A DNA stretch of 41,824 nt from CG2-30-44-17 sp964344725 (GTDB lineage Bacteria; Patescibacteriota; Gracilibacteria; UBA1369; UBA12470): the NCBI GenBank assembly GCA_964344725.1, contig CAYFOI010000010.1:1-41824 (forward strand), read 5' to 3'. Below the pieces are notes generated by a model. That model saw only the letters and a program-made list of their open reading frames with translations, was not told the origin of the DNA and made no database searches. A program made the translations under genes and the position numbers. The number at the start of each line of letters is the position of its first letter. Position 1 is the first letter of the stretch. Of the stretch, positions 38,873-41,824 are shown one piece after another.

Positions 38873-39826
38873 ATGGAAACAAAGAAGACAAAATCTGAAC
38901 TTTTCACACTTCTTACTTTGGGAAGTGTTGTTGTTCTGTTTTTGATGTATTTGACTGATAATGCGAGCTTCTTTTGGCTTGAACTTTGGTTTCTTCTTGA
39001 AGTTCTTATAATTACCACTTTTACTCGTACGACCAATCTTATTCAGGGATTACGGGTTTATTGTTTGGGTGCTTTTATAAGCTTTGGGCTTATTTTGCTC
39101 CTTAATTTGGTTTTTAAAATTACTGGCACAGCGGATTCTACAATTCGTAATGTGGCTATAGCGACTGGCGAAGAGTTTTTTAAGCTACTACCTGTTATTC
39201 TTGTGGCGATTTTTATTTTTAAGCGTAAGGACAAGATTCTTTTAAATCTTTCTGACTACCTGTTCCTTGGTGCATTTAGTGGATCTGGATTTAGCATGCT
39301 GGAAAAGTATTTATGGGGAGACGTTTACTTCCCTTTTACTTATGGGCCTCATGTCGGTGATTTTTATTTGTTTAGTGACGCTCTTGGCATAACTGTTAGC
39401 GGTGAGCCTTTTGGATATGTTGGGCATGCTGCTGCGACAGCTTTTGTGGCTATGGGACTAGGCCTAGGGCTTTATCTTAAAAATACCCGGAAAAAATTTG
39501 AATTGTGGTGGGCAATTCCAGCCGCATGTTTTGCTTGGATAACTATAGAGCATATTCTTTATAATGCTTATTATGATTCCGGTTCTGAGATTCTTCTTTA
39601 TCTTGGAGGGGGGCAATTGACTCCTTGGCTCTGTCTTGCAATGCTTGGCGTTGGTCTCTTTATAGATTTTTCTAATCTTGTTCCTGAGGTTAAAGATAAA
39701 AAGGTTAAGAAAGGTATTGTGGCTAATTTGAAGAAAATCAAAGATATTAAGTCTTTCTTTAGGTTCTTTAGATTAATTAGGTTTACGAACCTTCATATTC
39801 TTTACAGAAAATTCCATGGACATTGA
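38873..39826 (+). CDS. PrsW/CPBP-like intramembrane metalloprotease
   Basis: 317 residues, about eight TM helices. Candidate active-site residues lie in membrane helices: E100-E101 (ATGEEFFKLLPV), E144 (GFSMLEKYLWG), H185 (GYVGHAAATAFVA) and H227 (ITIEHILYNAYY), the layout of PrsW and the related CPBP/Abi proteases. PrsW starts degradation of the anti-sigma factor RsiW in Bacillus; an ECF sigma/anti-sigma pair is encoded 1.7 kb away. Overlaps the next small gene by 11 nt. Confidence 0.75.
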   Translation: METKKTKSELFTLLTLGSVVVLFLMYLTDNASFFWLELWFLLEVLIITTFTRTTNLIQGLRVYCLGAFISFGLILLLNLVFKITGTADSTIRNVAIATGEEFFKLLPVILVAIFIFKRKDKILLNLSDYLFLGAFSGSGFSMLEKYLWGDVYFPFTYGPHVGDFYLFSDALGITVSGEPFGYVGHAAATAFVAMGLGLGLYLKNTRKKFELWWAIPAACFAWITIEHILYNAYYDSGSEILLYLGGGQLTPWLCLAMLGVGLFIDFSNLVPEVKDKKVKKGIVANLKKIKDIKSFFRFFRLIRFTNLHILYRKFHGH

Positions 39827-40178
39827 TTTGCTTGATTTGTTGTCAGATATAATTGGGAAACTGCCTGATGCTTCAGATATTATCGGATTCCTAGCAGATG
39901 GGCCTGAAGCTGCTGAGACCAGTGAGCATGCTGCAGCTGCGCCTATTGCGGTAGGTGCTGCGGGTAGCGCTCCTACCTGGATCGATGTTGCTGGAAACAA
40001 GATCACCGGTGGTGATCATCCATTGTATGGCAATACTAATTCTTCATCTAACCATATACCTAGACATCCTGATGCTGGTTCTGGTGATGACTACCTCTAT
40101 ACTCCAGGTGCTGACAAGCCTATAAGTTCTAGCACTCCTCTATCTGACATATGGGATCCAAATAGCAGCATACTGTAA
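39816..40178 (+). CDS. Hypothetical 120-aa Gly/Ser/Asp-rich protein
   Basis: N-terminal amphipathic segment MDIDLLDLLSDIIGKLPDAS, then an Ala/Gly and Ser/Asn/Pro-rich tail that is probably disordered. No family recognised. It overlaps the protease gene by 11 nt and shares one base with thyX (TAATG), so it is likely translated by coupling between them. The 5' ATG is the only one that fits this spacing. Confidence 0.5.
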   Translation: MDIDLLDLLSDIIGKLPDASDIIGFLADGPEAAETSEHAAAAPIAVGAAGSAPTWIDVAGNKITGGDHPLYGNTNSSSNHIPRHPDAGSGDDYLYTPGADKPISSSTPLSDIWDPNSSIL

Positions 40179-41692
40179 TGACAAATTTCCTACCTCAAAA
40201 ACCCAAAGTTAAGTTAATTGCGCATACAGATCATGCTTTTGATCTTTCGATTGCAAGTGCGCGAACTTGTTATAGCCCTAAGCTTATTGTCCCTGAGGAT
40301 ATTACCGAAGGACAACGCTCTAGGATCGGTGAGGCTATTTATGAAGCCGGTCATCACACTCCTTTTCAACATCCTACTTTTGTTTTTGGTTTTGAAGGTG
40401 TTTCGCGTCAGCTTATCTGGAGTTTTCTTCATTCTCATCCTTTCTACAACTCTGAGCAAAGTTCCCAGAGGTATGTCGTTCTGGATGAGGCCGCTGCTTA
40501 TGTCCCGCCGATTGAGGGCGAGGCTCTAGAGGTTTATCGAGGTGCGGTTTTGGCAGCGTGGGAAGCTTATGAGCGGATTTCTGAGCTACTTAAGGAAGAT
40601 AACTTCCGAATGATGGAGTCGATCGGTAAAATCAAAGGACAGAATGAGAAGCAAATCCGTACGGACTCTGAGAAAAAGGCTATTGAGAATGGACGTTATG
40701 TTTTGCCGGTTTGTGCGACTGCGAATTTGTATCATACTGTTTCTGGGTTGGTCTTGAAGAGGTACGTAAGGATGGTAAATGCTTGTGACTGTCCTACCGA
40801 GGCTCGAGAGCTAGTTTTGGCTATGGTAGAGGCGGCGCGCGAGGTTGCTCCTGATTTCGTGGATCGAATTGGTGAGGATGCGATGGAGGATATTTTGGAG
40901 GGGTCAACTGCTGGGTCTAATGATTATGTTGAGAAGTTTGATTCTGAGCTAGATGGGCATGTTTCTAAGCTTATTTCTTACGATCAAGATGCTGAGAAAA
41001 TTGTTGCAAACAGCGTCCGCGAGGCTATTGGTATTTCGGGAAGTGACGAAGAGGTTATCGAAATGATTTTGAATCCAGAAAAAAACCCATACCTACTTGA
41101 GACCCTTAATAACTGGACTCTTTCCCCGGCAATGAGAGCTCTCAATAATATTAATTATACTTTCAAGAAAGAGATCAGTCACAGTGCCGATTCTCAGGAA
41201 CAAAGACATCGCATGAACCCTGCTTCGAGACCAATGCTAACTCGTGTTCATACCGAAAAGCCGGATTATTACATGCCTTGGATCGTTGAAAAGAATGAAG
41301 AGGCGGCTACTCTGTATCGCGAGACTATGGAGATGCTTTGGGGTGCTAAGAATCGTCTGATTGGCATGGGTGTTTCTGATGAGTTCGCATGTTACTTACT
41401 CCCTAATGCTGTGAATATTCGGTTCACTCAAAGTGGATCTTTCTTGAATTTGCTACATAAATGGAGGCTGAGGTTATGTTTCAATGCCCAGCTTGAAATT
41501 TTTGATGCGTCTGTTGATGAAGTTAAGCAAGTCGCAGAAGTCCATCCAAATTTGGCGAAATATATTGGACCGTCGTGTTTCAATCGCAAACATCAGAAGT
41601 TTGATCGCAAAGAAGGGCCATGTCCGGAAGGAACCAGGTGGTGTGGGATACCTGTTTGGAATGCATGGCCAGGGGTGAAGAGGCCTTTTTAG
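40178..41692 (+). CDS. thyX: Double-length flavin-dependent thymidylate synthase (ThyX-ThyX)
   Basis: 504 residues, about twice a usual ThyX. Both halves show the fold. The N half has AGHHTPFQHPTF (57-68), FEGVSRQLIWSFLHSHP and NSEQSSQRYV (91-100), which fits the dUMP-binding end of the ThyX motif while R-H-R is replaced. The C half keeps SQEQRHRMNPASRP (339-352), the R-H-R part, and NAVNIRFTQSGSF-x-NLLHKWRLRLCFNAQLEI near the end. A complete active site therefore seems shared between halves. Makes dTMP from dUMP with methylene-THF, NADPH and FAD; replaces ThyA. Long ThyX forms of this size are known in Chlamydia. Confidence 0.85.
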   Translation: MTNFLPQKPKVKLIAHTDHAFDLSIASARTCYSPKLIVPEDITEGQRSRIGEAIYEAGHHTPFQHPTFVFGFEGVSRQLIWSFLHSHPFYNSEQSSQRYVVLDEAAAYVPPIEGEALEVYRGAVLAAWEAYERISELLKEDNFRMMESIGKIKGQNEKQIRTDSEKKAIENGRYVLPVCATANLYHTVSGLVLKRYVRMVNACDCPTEARELVLAMVEAAREVAPDFVDRIGEDAMEDILEGSTAGSNDYVEKFDSELDGHVSKLISYDQDAEKIVANSVREAIGISGSDEEVIEMILNPEKNPYLLETLNNWTLSPAMRALNNINYTFKKEISHSADSQEQRHRMNPASRPMLTRVHTEKPDYYMPWIVEKNEEAATLYRETMEMLWGAKNRLIGMGVSDEFACYLLPNAVNIRFTQSGSFLNLLHKWRLRLCFNAQLEIFDASVDEVKQVAEVHPNLAKYIGPSCFNRKHQKFDRKEGPCPEGTRWCGIPVWNAWPGVKRPF

Positions 41693-41714
41693 TAGTATAA
41701 TTCCCGGGTTGGAT

Positions 41715-41732
41715 TTCCGTACTAGTACGGAA
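41715..41732. repeat. 18-bp perfect palindrome after thyX
   Basis: TTCCGTACTAGTACGGAA is its own reverse complement. A TATAAT (41696-41701) lies just upstream, so it could be an operator for a gene beyond the window. The remaining 130 nt to the end contain a small GCCTT-GCT-AAGGC hairpin and no ORF. Confidence 0.55.
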
Positions 41733-41824
41733 TTTATAGGCTAGATTTGACTATATAGTGTGCCTTGCTAAGGCTACCGTTCATTTTCGGGTGCGTAACT
41801 TGGCAAAAACTTAGAAGAATTTGG

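Noticed and set aside
1..41824. TGA recoded as glycine (Gracilibacteria/Absconditabacteria code)
   Set aside because: TGA ends the nucleotidyltransferase, sigma factor and protease genes at coupled start sites, and conserved glycines are encoded by GGN.
1..41824. CRISPR array or transposase-bearing insertion sequence
   Set aside because: The only tandem repeats are 4-, 7- and 8-nt simple repeats without spacers, and no cas or transposase gene is encoded.

Overview
The window looks like a chromosomal segment from a Patescibacteria (CPR) bacterium, most plausibly of the Peregrinibacteria type; that placement is an inference from gene content, not a phylogeny. Supporting points are AT-rich DNA, short gene-dense layout, start codons almost never preceded by a Shine-Dalgarno sequence, very large acidic PKD surface proteins, VirB2/TrbC-like helix pairs, a ThyX-type thymidylate synthase and a ribosomal protein cluster that is broken up. 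TGA is used as a real stop (15246-15248, 36494-36496, 39824-39826), so the TGA-to-glycine code of Gracilibacteria/Absconditabacteria does not apply.

Layout. 1-3.7 kb: lipoprotein, two rRNA methyltransferases (rsmG, rlmE, overlapping), an aspartase/fumarase, a perfect 15-bp inverted repeat element and a small orphan gene. 3.8-13.1 kb, minus strand: a four-gene surface operon, made of two proteins that each carry three tandem pilin-like helix hairpins, then two giant proteins joining one such hairpin to about ten and six PKD domains. 13.2-18.8 kb: secE-nusG, three inserted genes (an orphan exported protein, a nucleotidyltransferase with a tiny overlapping partner, and a frameshifted gene), rplK-rplA behind a structured leader, then an MBL-fold hydrolase, dut and a thymidylate kinase-like gene. 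19-22.9 kb: folD, purF, purD. 22.9-29.3 kb, minus strand: an orphan membrane protein, a TyrA-PheA fusion, a YtxH-like protein with a histone-like tail, maf, a membrane-anchored cohesin and a secreted LTD-cohesin-FN3-dockerin protein.

29.4-35.8 kb: rpsT, a CAU tRNA whose 3' end is repeated 458 bp downstream around a small promoter-plus-ORF unit, then an accessory run of orphan genes (a PrmC-like methyltransferase, a TraB/TIKI-like lipoprotein, a DUF6629-like membrane protein, an unknown 474-aa protein), most of them with their own near-consensus promoter. 35.9-41.8 kb: an ECF sigma factor and membrane anti-sigma pair, a transglutaminase-like/TPR protein, a PrsW-like intramembrane protease, a tiny overlapping gene and a double-length ThyX.

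Themes that tie genes together: dTMP synthesis (dut, tmk, folD, thyX); cell-surface assembly (PKD/pilin operon, cohesin-dockerin pair); a possible regulated-proteolysis circuit (sigma, anti-sigma, PrsW-like protease); and a window-wide oddity, arrays of TAG-starting heptamers that begin exactly at the stop codon of secE, nusG, rplK, purF and rpsT (looser at dut) and so place stop codons in all three frames within about 15-17 bases.
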